In this document: positions 63,891-64,000 of the stretch, one piece after another
Position numbering within the stretch: position 1 is the first letter of the stretch
Layout of the letters: each line of letters starts with the position of its first letter
Assembly: GCA_035565775.1 (NCBI GenBank)
Contig: DATMRW010000014.1
Coordinates: 62,001-126,000, forward strand
Length of the DNA: 64,000 nt
Reading direction: 5' to 3'
From: PRO6 sp035565775
GTDB lineage: Bacteria > Pseudomonadota > Alphaproteobacteria > Rhizobiales > Xanthobacteraceae
The notes under the pieces: model-generated
What the model saw: the letters and a program-made list of their open reading frames with translations, nothing else
What the model was told of the DNA's origin: nothing
Databases searched by the model: none
Program-made: the position numbers and the translations under genes

Positions 63891-64000
63891 ATGGCCGTGG
63901 TCATCCGCCTGTCGCGTGCAGGCACCAAGAAGCGTCCGTTCTATCACGTCGTCGTCGCCGATTCGCGCTTCCCGCGCGATGGCCGCTTCATCGAGCGTCT
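63891..64000 (+). CDS. rpsP: 30S ribosomal protein S16 (5' part, cut by window edge)
   Basis: The first 36 residues (MAVVIRLSRAGTKKRPFYHV, then VVADSRFPRDGRF) match S16. CAGGAG lies 7 bases before the ATG. It follows ffh by 81 bases, the usual ffh-rpsP-rimM-trmD order. Confidence 0.95.
   Translation, partial: MAVVIRLSRAGTKKRPFYHVVVADSRFPRDGRFIER

Overview
The window reads as a chromosomal segment of a GC-rich alphaproteobacterium of the Bradyrhizobium/Rhodopseudomonas/Nitrobacter type. This is an inference from gene order (dapF-mtaB, yciB-ftsY, ccmABCDG beside acnA, infC-rpmI-rplT-pheST, lptCAB-rpoN-hpf-ptsN) and from a likely Irr (iron response) box between acnA and ccmA. No insertion sequence, integrase, phage gene or CRISPR array was seen.

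Bases 1 to about 23,200 form an accessory catabolic region. A leftward operon encodes a three-subunit molybdenum hydroxylase of the CO/xanthine dehydrogenase family (coxM-, coxS- and coxL-like) followed by the binding protein and permease of a branched-chain-type ABC importer, cut by the window edge. Around it lie a TetR regulator, a VOC (glyoxalase/dioxygenase) protein, a 3-hydroxyisobutyrate-dehydrogenase-like enzyme, a carboxymuconolactone-decarboxylase-like protein, a second TetR facing an operon of two glutathione transferases (Nu class plus LigE class), a flavin reductase, a LysR regulator, a Gfo/Idh/MocA oxidoreductase, an MFS exporter, a luciferase-type monooxygenase, a cupin, a PcaD-like hydrolase, a TRAP transporter (dctPQM) and a 2,6-dihydroxypyridine-3-monooxygenase-like flavoprotein. 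Together they look like uptake, hydroxylation and ring or ether cleavage of aromatic or N-heterocyclic compounds. The substrate cannot be read from sequence.

The most interesting signal here is a palindrome, T(T/G)ATC-N4-GAT(A/C)A. It occurs upstream of coxMSL, the VOC gene, the divergent HIBADH/CMD pair and (twice) the flavoprotein hydroxylase. In three cases it overlaps a recognisable -10 element. This predicts one repressor, perhaps the TetR at 5945-6652, tying units 17 kb apart into one regulon. A second point of interest is the LigE-like plus Nu-class GST operon, the enzyme pairing used for beta-aryl-ether cleavage in sphingomonads.

From tRNA-Gly (23.4 kb) to the right end the content is mostly housekeeping: DUF488 and a group III truncated haemoglobin; gamma-glutamyltransferase; a UMF1-type MFS protein; ptsN-hpf-rpoN-lptB-lptA-lptC; RNase D; a secreted trypsin-like protease; tRNA-Leu; an NDUFA9-like protein; uppP; a probable fzlA; infC (ATT start), rpmI, rplT, pheS, pheT; a DUF1223 protein; acnA; ccmABCD-ccmG; a secreted helix-hairpin-helix protein; yciB-ftsY; an RluA-type pseudouridine synthase; mtaB-dapF; two secreted proteins (GyrI-like and SIMPL); an MBL-fold hydrolase; a small DUF protein; ffh; and the start of rpsP. 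Several starts were moved from the longest reading frame to an internal codon with a proper ribosome binding site, including TTG or GTG starts.
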